Origin: Microbacterium memoriense | GTDB lineage: Bacteria; Actinomycetota; Actinomycetes; Actinomycetales; Microbacteriaceae | Direction: 5' to 3' | Length of the DNA: 64,000 bases | Assembly: GCF_025398275.1 (NCBI RefSeq) | Contig: NZ_JAODOR010000005.1 | Coordinates: 112,344-176,343 of the forward strand | Part shown: piece after piece, positions 23,631 through 36,180 of the stretch | Numbering within the stretch: position 1 is the first letter of the stretch | Layout of the letters: each line of letters starts with the position of its first letter | Notes under the pieces: model-generated | What the model saw: the letters and a program-made list of their open reading frames with translations, nothing else | Database searches by the model: none | Told to the model about the DNA's origin: nothing | Translations under genes and position numbers: made by a program

Positions 23631-26600
23631 TTGGCTGCTGCGCGCAACGCAACCAATTCCACCACCACCCCTAAGAACGGCCGAGGTGCTTCGCGCCTCT
23701 CGTTCGCCAAGATCTCTGACACGCTGACGGTCCCTGACCTTCTCGCGCTGCAGACGGAGTCTTTCGACTGGCTCGTCGGAAACGAGGGCTGGAAGGCCCG
23801 CGTCGCCGAGGCGACGGCCGTCGGACGCACGGACGTGCCGTCGACGAGCGGTCTGGAGGAGATCTTCGAGGAGATCTCTCCGATCGAAGACCTCGGCGAG
23901 ACGATGCAGCTGAGCTTCACCAACCCGTACCTCGAGCCCGAGAAGTACTCGATCGAGGAGTGCAAGGAGCGCGGCAAGACGTACGCCGCCCCGCTGTACG
24001 TCGAGGCCGAGTTCATGAATCACCTCACGGGTGAGATCAAGACGCAGACGGTCTTCATGGGCGACTTCCCGCTCCAGACCGGCAAGGGCACGTTCATCAT
24101 CAACGGCACCGAGCGTGTCGTCGTCAGCCAGCTCGTCCGGTCGCCCGGTGTCTACTTCGACAAGACTCCCGACAAGACGAGTGACAAGGACATCGTCTCG
24201 GCGCGTGTCATCCCCAGCCGCGGTGCGTGGCTCGAGTTCGAGATCGACAAGCGCGACCAGGTCGGCGTGCGCATCGACCGCAAGCGCAAGCAGTCGGTGA
24301 CCGTGTTCTTGAAGGCTCTCGGCCTGTCGAGCGAAGACATCCTGGCCGAGTTCGCCGGCTACGAGTCGATCGAGGACACCCTCAGCAAGGACACCATCCT
24401 CACGAAGGAAGATGCGCTCCGCGACATCTACCGCAAGCTCCGTCCGGGCGAGCAGGTCGCCGCCGAGGCCGCCCGCGCGCTCCTGGACAACTTCTACTTC
24501 AACTCCAAGCGCTACGACCTCGCGAAGGTCGGTCGTTACAAGATCAACCAGAAGCTGGGCCTCGACAAGCCGCTGAGCGACTCGGTCCTGACCGTCGAGG
24601 ACATCGTCGCGACGATCAAGTACCTCGTCGCGATCCACCGCGGCGATGTCACGATCCCCGGCGTCCGCGCCGGCAAGCCGGCCGAGATCCGTCTGTCGGT
24701 CGACGACATCGACAACTTCGGCAACCGTCGCATCCGCGCCGTCGGCGAGCTCATCCAGAACCAGGTCCGCACGGGTCTGTCCCGGATGGAGCGCGTCGTC
24801 CGCGAGCGCATGACCACGCAGGACATCGAGGCGATCACGCCGCAGACCCTGATCAACGTCCGCCCCGTCGTCGCCGCGATCAAGGAGTTCTTCGGAACGT
24901 CGCAGCTGTCGCAGTTCATGGACCAGAACAACCCGCTCGCGGGTCTGACCCACAAGCGTCGCCTCTCGGCGCTCGGACCCGGTGGTCTCTCCCGTGAGCG
25001 CGCCGGTGTCGAGGTCCGTGACGTCCACCCGTCGCACTACGGCCGCATGTGCCCCATCGAGACCCCGGAAGGCCCGAACATCGGCCTGATCGGCTCGCTG
25101 GCCTCGTTCGCCCGCATCAACGCGTTCGGGTTCATCGAGACCCCGTACCGTCGCGTCGAAGACGGCAAGGTCACCGACACGATCGATTACCTGACGGCCT
25201 CCGAAGAGAACGAGTTCATCGTCGCCCAGGCCGGCGCCGAGCTGAAGAAGGACGGCTCCTTCGCTCAGGACCGCGTGCTCGCACGTCGCGGCGACGGTGG
25301 CGAGGTCGACCTCTTCCACGCCGAGGAAATCGGCTACATGGACGTCTCCCCGCGCCAGATGGTGTCGGTCGGTACGTCCTTGATCCCGTTCCTCGAGCAC
25401 GACGACGCGAACCGCGCCCTCATGGGTGCCAACATGCAGCGTCAGGCTGTGCCGCTGCTCCGCAGTGACTCGCCGCTCGTCGGTACCGGCATGGAGGGCT
25501 TCGCGGCCATCGACGCCGGTGACGTCGTCACCGCCGACAAGGCCGGTGTCGTCACCGAGGTGTCCGCCGATGTCGTCACTCTGCAGCTCGACGAGGGTGG
25601 GACGAAGGATTACTTCCTCCGCAAGTTCGACCGCTCCAACCAGGGCAACTCCTACAACCAGCGCGTCATCGTTTCGGCGGGCGAGCGGGTTGAGGTCGGC
25701 GAGGTCATCGCCGACGGTCCTGCGACCGAGAACGGCGAACTGGCGATCGGTAAGAACCTCCTCGTCGCGTTCATGACGTGGGAAGGTCACAACTTCGAGG
25801 ATGCGATCATCCTCAGCCAGGAGCTCGTCAAGAACGACACGCTCTCCTCGATCCACATCGAGGAATACGAGGTGGATGCTCGCGACACGAAGCTGGGCAA
25901 GGAGGAGATCACCCGTGACCTCCCCAACGTCAGCCCCGACCTGCTGAAGGATCTCGACGACCGCGGCATCGTCCGCATCGGTGCCGAGGTTCGTCCCGGT
26001 GACATCCTCGTCGGCAAGGTCACGCCCAAGGGTGAGACCGAGCTCAGCGCCGAGGAGCGCCTGCTCCGCGCGATCTTCAACGAGAAGAGCCGTGAAGTCC
26101 GTGACACCTCGCTCAAGGTGCCCCACGGTGAGCAGGGCACGATCATCGCCGTCAAGGAGTTCGATGCTGAAGGTGGCGACGACGAGCTCGGCTCGGGCGT
26201 CAACCGCCGCGTCGTGGTCTACATCGCCCAGAAGCGCAAGATCACCGAGGGTGACAAGCTCGCCGGTCGTCACGGCAACAAGGGCGTCATCGCGAAGATC
26301 CTCCCCGTCGAGGACATGCCCTTCCTCGCGGATGGCACTCCGGTCGACATCGTCCTGAACCCGCTCGGTATCCCGGGTCGAATGAACTTCGGCCAGGTGC
26401 TGGAGACCCACCTCGGGTGGATCGCGAAGCAGGGCTGGGAGGTCGACGGCTCGCCGAAGTGGGCCGAGGACCTTCCGGCGGATGCCCGTGCGGCAGAGCC
26501 CGGAACCAAGGTCGCCACGCCGGTGTTCGACGGTGCGCGCGAGGACGAGATCGTCGGTCTCCTGAACTCGACCCGCCCCAACCGTGACGGTGAGCGTCTG

Positions 26601-27131
26601 ATCGACGGGTCGGGCAAGACCCTCCTGTTCGACGGCCGCTCGGGAGATCCGTTCCCGGCTCCCGTCTCGGTCGGCTACATGTACATCCTGAAGCTGCACC
26701 ACCTCGTGGACGACAAGATCCACGCGCGCTCCACCGGTCCGTACTCGATGATCACGCAGCAACCGCTGGGTGGTAAGGCGCAGTTCGGTGGCCAGCGTTT
26801 CGGTGAGATGGAAGTGTGGGCCCTCGAGGCCTATGGTGCCGCCTATGCGCTCCAGGAGCTTCTGACCATCAAATCCGACGACATCGTCGGCCGCGTGAAG
26901 GTCTACGAAGCCATCGTCAAGGGTGAGAACATCCAGGAACCCGGCATCCCCGAGTCCTTCAAGGTCCTCATGAAGGAGATGCAGTCGCTCTGCCTGAACG
27001 TCGAGGTGCTCTCGGCCGACGGTACCGAGGTCAACCTCCGCGACACCGACGATGAAGCCTTCCGCGCAGCGGAAGAGCTCGGCATCAACATCTCCAGCCG
27101 TTTCGAGTCCTCGTCCATCGACGAGATCTGA
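23631..27131 (+). CDS. rpoB: DNA-directed RNA polymerase beta subunit
   Basis: A 1166-residue beta subunit, the usual actinobacterial length. The start is the TTG at 23631 (then AAARNATNS), 8 nt after a strong GGAGGT. The rifampicin pocket reads [20 protein letters not shown] then [12 protein letters not shown], with the common resistance positions (Asp516, His526, Ser531 in E. coli numbers) unmutated and Ala where E. coli has Ser522. Other signatures are [30 protein letters not shown] and the C-terminal [20 protein letters not shown]. rpoC follows 41 nt downstream. Confidence 0.98.
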   Translation: MAAARNATNSTTTPKNGRGASRLSFAKISDTLTVPDLLALQTESFDWLVGNEGWKARVAEATAVGRTDVPSTSGLEEIFEEISPIEDLGETMQLSFTNPYLEPEKYSIEECKERGKTYAAPLYVEAEFMNHLTGEIKTQTVFMGDFPLQTGKGTFIINGTERVVVSQLVRSPGVYFDKTPDKTSDKDIVSARVIPSRGAWLEFEIDKRDQVGVRIDRKRKQSVTVFLKALGLSSEDILAEFAGYESIEDTLSKDTILTKEDALRDIYRKLRPGEQVAAEAARALLDNFYFNSKRYDLAKVGRYKINQKLGLDKPLSDSVLTVEDIVATIKYLVAIHRGDVTIPGVRAGKPAEIRLSVDDIDNFGNRRIRAVGELIQNQVRTGLSRMERVVRERMTTQDIEAITPQTLINVRPVVAAIKEFFGTSQLSQFMDQNNPLAGLTHKRRLSALGPGGLSRERAGVEVRDVHPSHYGRMCPIETPEGPNIGLIGSLASFARINAFGFIETPYRRVEDGKVTDTIDYLTASEENEFIVAQAGAELKKDGSFAQDRVLARRGDGGEVDLFHAEEIGYMDVSPRQMVSVGTSLIPFLEHDDANRALMGANMQRQAVPLLRSDSPLVGTGMEGFAAIDAGDVVTADKAGVVTEVSADVVTLQLDEGGTKDYFLRKFDRSNQGNSYNQRVIVSAGERVEVGEVIADGPATENGELAIGKNLLVAFMTWEGHNFEDAIILSQELVKNDTLSSIHIEEYEVDARDTKLGKEEITRDLPNVSPDLLKDLDDRGIVRIGAEVRPGDILVGKVTPKGETELSAEERLLRAIFNEKSREVRDTSLKVPHGEQGTIIAVKEFDAEGGDDELGSGVNRRVVVYIAQKRKITEGDKLAGRHGNKGVIAKILPVEDMPFLADGTPVDIVLNPLGIPGRMNFGQVLETHLGWIAKQGWEVDGSPKWAEDLPADARAAEPGTKVATPVFDGAREDEIVGLLNSTRPNRDGERLIDGSGKTLLFDGRSGDPFPAPVSVGYMYILKLHHLVDDKIHARSTGPYSMITQQPLGGKAQFGGQRFGEMEVWALEAYGAAYALQELLTIKSDDIVGRVKVYEAIVKGENIQEPGIPESFKVLMKEMQSLCLNVEVLSADGTEVNLRDTDDEAFRAAEELGINISSRFESSSIDEI

Positions 27132-27172
27132 TCTCGGCCACCCCTCAAGAGAATTCCGACACAGGAGAACCA

Positions 27173-31048
<3,876 letters not shown>

Positions 31049-31059
31049 GCGCAGTGATA

Positions 31060-31097
31060 CGAAGGGCCCCGGGATTTCACGATCCCGGGGCCCTTCG
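31060..31097 (+). terminator. rpoBC terminator
   Basis: A 16-bp perfect stem (31060-31075 with 31082-31097) and a 6-nt loop lie just after the rpoC stop. No T-tract follows, as is common in actinobacteria. Confidence 0.85.
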
Positions 31098-31130
31098 CCG
31101 TGTCCGCCGGGTTCGCGCGTCGCGGCAACG

Positions 31131-31136
31131 TAGCGT
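31131..31136 (+). promoter_or_regulatory. -10 box TAGCGT, leaderless spacing
   Basis: TAGCGT is 6 nt from the ATG at 31143; the spacer is GGAGGC. Confidence 0.5.
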
Positions 31137-31142
31137 GGAGGC

Positions 31143-31748
31143 ATGGCCCGAGTCGGCGGCAGGAATGCCTTCATCGCGTGGGTGGTCGGCATCGGATGCG
31201 CGGCGACCCTCGGCGCTTTGGCGTTCCTGGCGCTGCCGTTGCTCCCCGCATCCGTCTCGTGGGTCGGTGCCACCGTCGACCGGCCGACCGAGCAACCCGT
31301 CGCCGCCGATCCCCTCGGAGGGAACGAGGGCGGCACTCCGGCCGAGTGCGATCAGCTGTACGGCGAGGCACTGTGGGCGTCCTTGCGCTTCTCGGACGGC
31401 GCTGTCCTGACCCCCTCGAAAGATGCGCCGACGACCACCGCCACGGCGCTCGTCAGCGCGCTCCAGCCGCAGGTGCAGCTGACGTGCTCCTGGAAGGCCG
31501 ATGCCGGCACGGTCGCGACGACCTTCGCCACCGTCGCCACGGATGCCGGAGCGATCGCCGCATCCGCGCTGCCTGGGTCGGGGTTCGCGTGCGAAGCGCG
31601 GGAGCAACGCACGCGGTGCACGCGCACCGACGGCGATCTCACCGAGACGATCGAGACCGGCGGCGGCTTGTGGCTCTCCACGTCCGAAACCACCTGGCAT
31701 CCCGCCGGCTACACCGACAACGTCGCCGCCCAGCTCTGGCCGGAGTGA
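31143..31748 (+). CDS. Membrane-anchored exported protein, paralogue of the facing lipoprotein
   Basis: A 201-residue protein with one hydrophobic segment at residues ~9-38 (FIAWVVGIGCAATLGALAFL), then an exported domain. Four cysteines (PAECDQLY, LTCSW, GFACEA, TRCTR) and the C-terminal PAGYTDNVAAQLWPE match, in order, those of the convergent lipoprotein gene, so the two are paralogues, probably each with two disulfides. Function unknown. Confidence 0.75.
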   Translation: MARVGGRNAFIAWVVGIGCAATLGALAFLALPLLPASVSWVGATVDRPTEQPVAADPLGGNEGGTPAECDQLYGEALWASLRFSDGAVLTPSKDAPTTTATALVSALQPQVQLTCSWKADAGTVATTFATVATDAGAIAASALPGSGFACEAREQRTRCTRTDGDLTETIETGGGLWLSTSETTWHPAGYTDNVAAQLWPE

Positions 31749-31794
31749 GGGCGCCAGGGGCGAGGGGCGAGAGGCCGGCCGGTGAGGAGCGCGG

Positions 31795-32397
31795 TCAGCC
31801 GGTGGGCCAGAGGGAGCGGATGATCGCGTTGGTGTACCCCGCGGGCGCGAGGTTCGTGAACTGCGTGTCGACGATGACGCCGTCGCGGTAGAAGAGCGTC
31901 CGGCCTTCTTCGATCCCGAGGGTGTCGCTCGTCCAGGTCTTTTCGCAGCGCACGCCGCCGGTGGGCTCGTAACAGGTGAAGCCGTCGTTGCCGAGCGCAT
32001 AGAGGGCATCGAGAGCCTCGCGTTCGGGGGAGTAGCCGATCACGGTCACGAGGCGGGTGGCGAGCGCGTCCGGCTCTCCCCACACGCAGACGCGGCTGCT
32101 GTCGGGGCGGATGCCGCCACCCATGCCGGGGGCGTTCAGCGGTACGCCGTCGAGCTGGGTCAGGACCGTGCCGGAGAGGATCGCCTCGCAATCGGTCGGC
32201 AGTGCGGTCGTCGACTCGGAGGGACCGATCGGGAACGGGCTGATGGTCGGCAGGGGGGTCGCGGCGGGCGACGTCGCGACCGCCTCGGCGGTGCCCGATG
32301 TCGACGTCTCCGGGGCCGGGGTGCCCGCGCATCCGGTGAGGAGGAGCGCCGCGAGGCCCAGCGCCGCCGGCGTGGTGAGACCTCGGGGCGTGTACAT
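31795..32397 (-). CDS. Lipoprotein, paralogue of the facing exported protein
   Basis: A 200-residue lipoprotein: signal peptide MYTPRGLTTPAALGLAALLL with lipobox LLTGC (lipidated Cys near 23), a Thr/Ser/Pro linker, then a domain with four Cys (TDCEAI, RVCVW, GFTCYE, VRCEK) and the ending PAGYTNAIIRSLWPTG. The Cys order and the ending match the protein encoded at 31143-31748. The ATG at 32397 sits 6 nt after a TATCGT box; the upstream extension of the frame is not protein-like. Function unknown. Confidence 0.8.
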   Translation of the reverse strand: MYTPRGLTTPAALGLAALLLTGCAGTPAPETSTSGTAEAVATSPAATPLPTISPFPIGPSESTTALPTDCEAILSGTVLTQLDGVPLNAPGMGGGIRPDSSRVCVWGEPDALATRLVTVIGYSPEREALDALYALGNDGFTCYEPTGGVRCEKTWTSDTLGIEEGRTLFYRDGVIVDTQFTNLAPAGYTNAIIRSLWPTG

Positions 32398-32403
32398 GCC
32401 TCC

Positions 32404-32409
32404 ACGATA
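32404..32409 (-). promoter_or_regulatory. -10 box TATCGT, leaderless spacing
   Basis: On the minus strand TATCGT lies 6 nt from the ATG at 32397, with spacer GGAGGC, the same layout as the paralogue's promoter at 31131. Confidence 0.5.
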
Positions 32410-32524
32410 GGCGCGGGTGGCGCGCGCGACGTCGAGACACGACGGCACGCCTACGCTCCGCTGTCCTTCCCGGGCGTTACGCTCGCTGTGCGGTGGCGTG
32501 CGCCCCGCGTGAGGAGCACCCGCC

Positions 32525-33478
32525 ATGAGCGACCCCAAGTACGGCGACCCGGTCGACGAGACACACACGGACGACGCCGCGCACGGCGACGACGTGGTCG
32601 GACGCGTGAACGAAAGCCTGGCCGAGGCCGAGGCAGCGTCGCGGGATGCCGTGGACACGCCGCCCGAGCATCCCGTTGCTGCGGACCACGCTGAGCACGT
32701 CGACACCGCCGCGCACGCGGAGCCGGTCGCGCCCGAACACGTCGAGACGGTCGCTGCGGAGCCTGCCGCTGACCCGCTGTACCGGGGCGACGATCTGGCG
32801 CTCGACTACTCCACCGGTGCTGCCGCAGTCGCGCCCGCAGCGGGCGCTGTCGCACCCACCGCGGTGGTCACTCCCAGTGAGCCCGTCGTCCCCGTCGTGG
32901 CTCCGGCACCCCAGCCCATTTTCGTGCAGGCGCCCGAGGCCCCCCGCCCGCGGGGGAACCGCGCCGCCGCAGGTCTGATCGGCCTGCTCGCCGCGCTCAC
33001 GTTCGGCGTGCTGTACCTCGCCGCGTCGCTCGGATTCCGGGCGATCACGGGTGACGTGACCGGAGCGAACGTCGGCACGGAGGCGCTCGCTGCGCTGACC
33101 ACCTGGTGGTTCTGGGTGCCGGTCGTCGTCTTCTTCATCTCCTTCTGGCTGCTCGGCGCGATCATCAATCGCGGACGTTGGGCGTACTGGGTGATCTTCG
33201 GCTTGCTCGTGGGTGTCGCTTCCTACGGCGGACATCTGTTGGGCCAGCTCTTCCAGGCTCCGTTCTGGACGCTCACGGCTCGTGAGGGCGCCGACCTCGT
33301 CGAAGGCCAGCTCCTCGCCCCTCTCGCGATCGCCGCGTTCGTCATCGGGCGCGAGATCACGATCTGGTTCGGCGCGTGGGTGTCCTCGCGCGGAGCGCGG
33401 GTGACCGAGATCAACAACGAAGCCCAGCGTGAGTACGAGCGCACGCTCGAGGCGGGTCCCCGGCTCCACCAGTCCTGA
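32525..33478 (+). CDS. Four-helix membrane protein with long acidic N-terminus
   Basis: A 317-residue protein. Residues 1-140 are Asp/Glu/Ala/Pro-rich and probably disordered in the cytoplasm. Hydrophobic helices follow: AAAGLIGLLAALTFGVLYLA, FWVPVVVFFISFWLLGAII, AYWVIFGLLVGVASYGGHLL and APLAIAAFVIGREITIWFGA. The C-terminus is charged. I do not recognise a characterised family. GAGGAG precedes the ATG, and a TACGCT box about 50 nt upstream may be the -10. The stop overlaps the next start by one base. Confidence 0.75.
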   Translation: MSDPKYGDPVDETHTDDAAHGDDVVGRVNESLAEAEAASRDAVDTPPEHPVAADHAEHVDTAAHAEPVAPEHVETVAAEPAADPLYRGDDLALDYSTGAAAVAPAAGAVAPTAVVTPSEPVVPVVAPAPQPIFVQAPEAPRPRGNRAAAGLIGLLAALTFGVLYLAASLGFRAITGDVTGANVGTEALAALTTWWFWVPVVVFFISFWLLGAIINRGRWAYWVIFGLLVGVASYGGHLLGQLFQAPFWTLTAREGADLVEGQLLAPLAIAAFVIGREITIWFGAWVSSRGARVTEINNEAQREYERTLEAGPRLHQS

Positions 33479-33951
33479 TGGATGCACCGGGCCCGGGAGT
33501 CTCACCGCCGGTGGCGGTGGCTTTCGCGGTCGTCGGATTCTTCGCGCTCGTGATCGCCGGGTTCGGCGTGACGACCCTGGTGACGGAGACCGATGTCATT
33601 GCGGGCCCGGGTCACGGTCAGATCCCCGGGATCGTCGGCGTTGCCGCCGCGACCCTGGCCTTCGCCGCTCTCCTATGGACCGGCATCCGCCGTGTGCCGC
33701 CGTCCTACGGCGTCTCGTTCACGGTTGCCGTCGGGGTAGTCGTCGCGTGTGTGCTGGGGATCCTCGTCGGCACGCTCATCGAGGGGTCCGAGGTGGCGGC
33801 AGCTGTCGCCACGGCGGGCGCGTTCGCCGTCTCATGGTTCGCCCTCGTTCTGGCTCTGGCGGGTTTTGCGGCGGCCTGGGCCGGTGTCGCGCTCGTGCGC
33901 ACGCACGCCTCCCGCCCGCGCTGGCCCTGGGAGCGCGACGACGACGAGTAG
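33478..33951 (+). CDS. Small four-helix membrane protein
   Basis: A 157-residue protein with four hydrophobic segments (AFAVVGFFALVIAGFGVTTL; GIVGVAAATLAFAALLW; FTVAVGVVVACVLGILVGTL; AVSWFALVLALAGFAAAWAG) and an acidic tail RPRWPWERDDDE. Its ATG shares the final base of the upstream stop, so the two membrane proteins are coupled and may work together. Function unknown. Confidence 0.72.
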   Translation: MDAPGPGVSPPVAVAFAVVGFFALVIAGFGVTTLVTETDVIAGPGHGQIPGIVGVAAATLAFAALLWTGIRRVPPSYGVSFTVAVGVVVACVLGILVGTLIEGSEVAAAVATAGAFAVSWFALVLALAGFAAAWAGVALVRTHASRPRWPWERDDDE

Positions 33952-34263
33952 TCGAGACCGCCGGGCATCCCGTCGGTCGTCGGTGATCCCAGGCGTGCGG
34001 CTCTCTTAGGCGGCGCATTCTGCGGGTTCAGCCGCGAGGAGTGGACCGGTCGCGCCACCTGTCTCGAGCCCGATCCAACAAGGGGACGCAATCTGCCACC
34101 TCAGGCACAAGGTACCCACCACTTGCGGCCCCAATTCCAGAAGCGCGCGAATGCTCCCGCGTGAATCAGGTGGCGCGTTCTGCGCGGGGGGATGCCGGCA
34201 TCCCCCACCTCGCGCCACACGGCTTCGCCTCACATCCCCACGCACGGGCATGGGCGGGGCACA
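33952..34263. other. Noncoding gap with a large nested stem-loop (34170-34218)
   Basis: These 312 bp hold no convincing gene or tRNA. Near the right end GTGGCGCG (34170-34177) pairs with CGCGCCAC (34211-34218), enclosing a 20-bp perfect palindrome (34187-34206). This is probably the terminator of the membrane-protein pair, lying 46 bp before the next gene. Confidence 0.6.
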
Positions 34264-34971
34264 ATGGGCCTTGTGGAGCGGTCGATCGAGACCCAGGTGA
34301 GCCAGGCGGTCGACGCCTGGCTCCGATGGCTGCCCCGATGGGAGCCCGCGACCCACCGGGGAAGGGTCGCCCCGTGCCGCCGGTGCTTCGGCTCACCGGT
34401 GCTCTCTGCGGCGGGACTCGGCGCGGATGTTCCCCACGGCGTCCAGCACGGCTTGTCGACGCGGATCAAGACGATCGTCGACCACGCGGTCGCCGACTAT
34501 ACGGCGCAGAACCTGCCCATGCTGCAGGCCGAGTTGGATCAGCAGGCCGCCCGCAACCGTGCGCGCAGCTATCGGCCCGCGGAGGGGCTCGATCCCGAGT
34601 TCGAAGGCCTGCCGCTCGATCCCGATCCCGTGCCCGGGGCGCCGTTCCTGTTCACGATCTCCGGCATGGCCGACGAAGTGGATGCCGGTCTTCCCGACCT
34701 CCCGCCGCTGAGCGCCGAAGCCAAAGCAGCCCTGCGCCAGGAGGTCGGCCTGGCCGATGACTATGCGAATCTCGTCGGACGTGAAGTCTGCGCGATCCTG
34801 CTGCATCACCGGTTGCGGATCCAGTCCGCGGTGAGCCAGTACGTCGAACCGCAGATCGCCGCAATGCTGGAAGAGCTCACGCGTTCGCTCGATGCCCCGT
34901 TCGCTGCACCCGCCGATCCGCCGGGCGACGCGGATCCCGACCCGTCCGGCGGAGCGAAGCCCGGACCCTAG
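34264..34971 (+). CDS. Hypothetical protein
   Basis: A ~235-residue soluble protein I do not recognise. Visible are an amphipathic start (VERSIETQVSQAVDAWLRWL), a CRRC pair near residue 38, a Pro/Asp-rich middle (LDPEFEGLPLDPDPVPGAPF), a helical part (LAHD-free, AALRQEVGLADDYANLVGRE) and a disordered Pro/Asp tail. The ATG at 34264 and a GTG at 34273 are both possible; the GTG is 7 nt from a CACAAT box (34260-34265), which would make it leaderless. It precedes the kinase gene by 78 bp but has its own upstream signal. Confidence 0.6.
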   Translation: MGLVERSIETQVSQAVDAWLRWLPRWEPATHRGRVAPCRRCFGSPVLSAAGLGADVPHGVQHGLSTRIKTIVDHAVADYTAQNLPMLQAELDQQAARNRARSYRPAEGLDPEFEGLPLDPDPVPGAPFLFTISGMADEVDAGLPDLPPLSAEAKAALRQEVGLADDYANLVGREVCAILLHHRLRIQSAVSQYVEPQIAAMLEELTRSLDAPFAAPADPPGDADPDPSGGAKPGP

Positions 34972-34996
34972 CGACGTGTGGCGTCCGCGGCTTTGT

Positions 34997-35015
34997 TAGC
35001 ATTGCCGGGATGTGA
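34997..35015 (+). promoter_or_regulatory. Promoter of the kinase operon with a start-stop codon pair
   Basis: TAGCAT (34997-35002) is followed 7 nt later by ATG TGA (35010-35015). If transcription begins at the ATG, as the box spacing predicts, the mRNA opens with a one-codon reading frame about 35 nt before the kinase start. Confidence 0.4.
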
Positions 35016-35049
35016 GGACTGCCGTGCCGAGAGAGCGACGAGGGATGCC

Positions 35050-36180
35050 ATGACGCGCAGACTCCCGTCCGCGCCGCCGCTGCTTCCGGGTCTCACCTAT
35101 ATCCGGCCGCTCGGATCGGGTGGGTTCGCGGACGTCTTCCTGTATCAACAGGACATGCCGCGCCGTTCGGTCGCCGTCAAGGTCCTGCCGGCCGACGAAC
35201 GCGATCCCGAACTGCTGCGCATGTTCAACGCGGAAGCCGATATCCTCGCGCACCTGTCTGCGCATCCGGCGATCGTGACGGTCTATCAAGCGGGGATCTC
35301 GGCCGACGGCCGCCCCTACATCGTCATGGAGTACTGCCCGGGTTCGCTCGCGCAGCGCTATCGCATCGAACGGATACCGGTCGACGAGGTCATGGCGATC
35401 GCCGTGCGCCTGGCCGGCGCGTTGGAGTCGGCGCACCGCGCGGGCCTCATCCACCGCGACATCAAACCCAGCAACATCCTCGTGACGAGTTTCGGCGCTG
35501 CCGTGCTCGCCGACTTCGGGATCTCGTCGTCGCTCCTGCGCGAGTCGGCGGGCGACGTCGTCGCGATGTCGATCCCCTGGAGTGCCCCCGAAGTGGTCAC
35601 CGAGCACTCCGGGGGAACGATCGCGAGCGAAGTGTGGAGCCTCGGCGCGACGGTCTATTCCCTGCTGGCCGGTCACAGCCCGTTCGAGCGGCGTGAGAAG
35701 GGCCAGAACACCCGCGACCTCATGCGCCGCCGCATCTCGCGAGCGACGTTCGTGCCGGTGCCGCGCACCGATGTTCCCGACGCCCTGCAGCACGTGCTGG
35801 CGACGGCGATGGCGCGCGACCCCGACGCGCGCTATCCGACCGCGCAGGCGTTCGGAGAAGCGGTGCGCGCGGTGCAGCAGTCGGTCGGTGTCGCGCCGAC
35901 GCCACTGGAGGTCCCCGCCGACGAGTGGTTGCCGGCATCCGAGGTGATCGACTTCTCCGACGCGGCTCCGCGCGGGCCCGTGCGCAGCCGACTCGAGCAC
36001 ACCGCGCGGCGCGCGCGCGTTGTGCCGGAGGAAACGAGCCGCCGTCGTGATGAGGACACGAGTCTGACCGCGCCGCCGCCGCACCGCCGTGTGTGGCCGT
36101 GGGTGACGGGCGGCATCGCCGCGCTGGCGCTGGTCGCGGGGGCAGCTCTCGCGGTGGGCACCGGGTGGGGGCTGTGGTGA
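35050..36180 (+). CDS. Membrane-anchored serine/threonine protein kinase
   Basis: A 376-residue Hanks-type kinase. Catalytic motifs: glycine loop IRPLGSGGFADVFLY (residue ~20), ATP lysine in VAVKVLPAD, catalytic loop GLIHRDIKPSNILV, metal-binding DFGISSSL and APEVV. A Pro/Arg-rich juxtamembrane linker leads to one C-terminal helix (VWPWVTGGIAALALVAGAAL) with only a few residues outside, so there is no PASTA or other sensor domain of its own. GAGGG precedes the ATG at 35050. Its TGA overlaps the GTG of the giant exported protein, which may supply the extracellular sensing part. Confidence 0.9.
   Translation: MTRRLPSAPPLLPGLTYIRPLGSGGFADVFLYQQDMPRRSVAVKVLPADERDPELLRMFNAEADILAHLSAHPAIVTVYQAGISADGRPYIVMEYCPGSLAQRYRIERIPVDEVMAIAVRLAGALESAHRAGLIHRDIKPSNILVTSFGAAVLADFGISSSLLRESAGDVVAMSIPWSAPEVVTEHSGGTIASEVWSLGATVYSLLAGHSPFERREKGQNTRDLMRRRISRATFVPVPRTDVPDALQHVLATAMARDPDARYPTAQAFGEAVRAVQQSVGVAPTPLEVPADEWLPASEVIDFSDAAPRGPVRSRLEHTARRARVVPEETSRRRDEDTSLTAPPPHRRVWPWVTGGIAALALVAGAALAVGTGWGLW

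Noticed and set aside
24890..24990. Possible rifampicin-resistance change in rpoB
   Set aside because: The main resistance positions are wild type. Ala at E. coli position 522 is conservative and likely natural variation.
33952..34263. tRNA-like sequence (GGGTTC) in the gap
   Set aside because: No acceptor, D or anticodon stems can be drawn around it.
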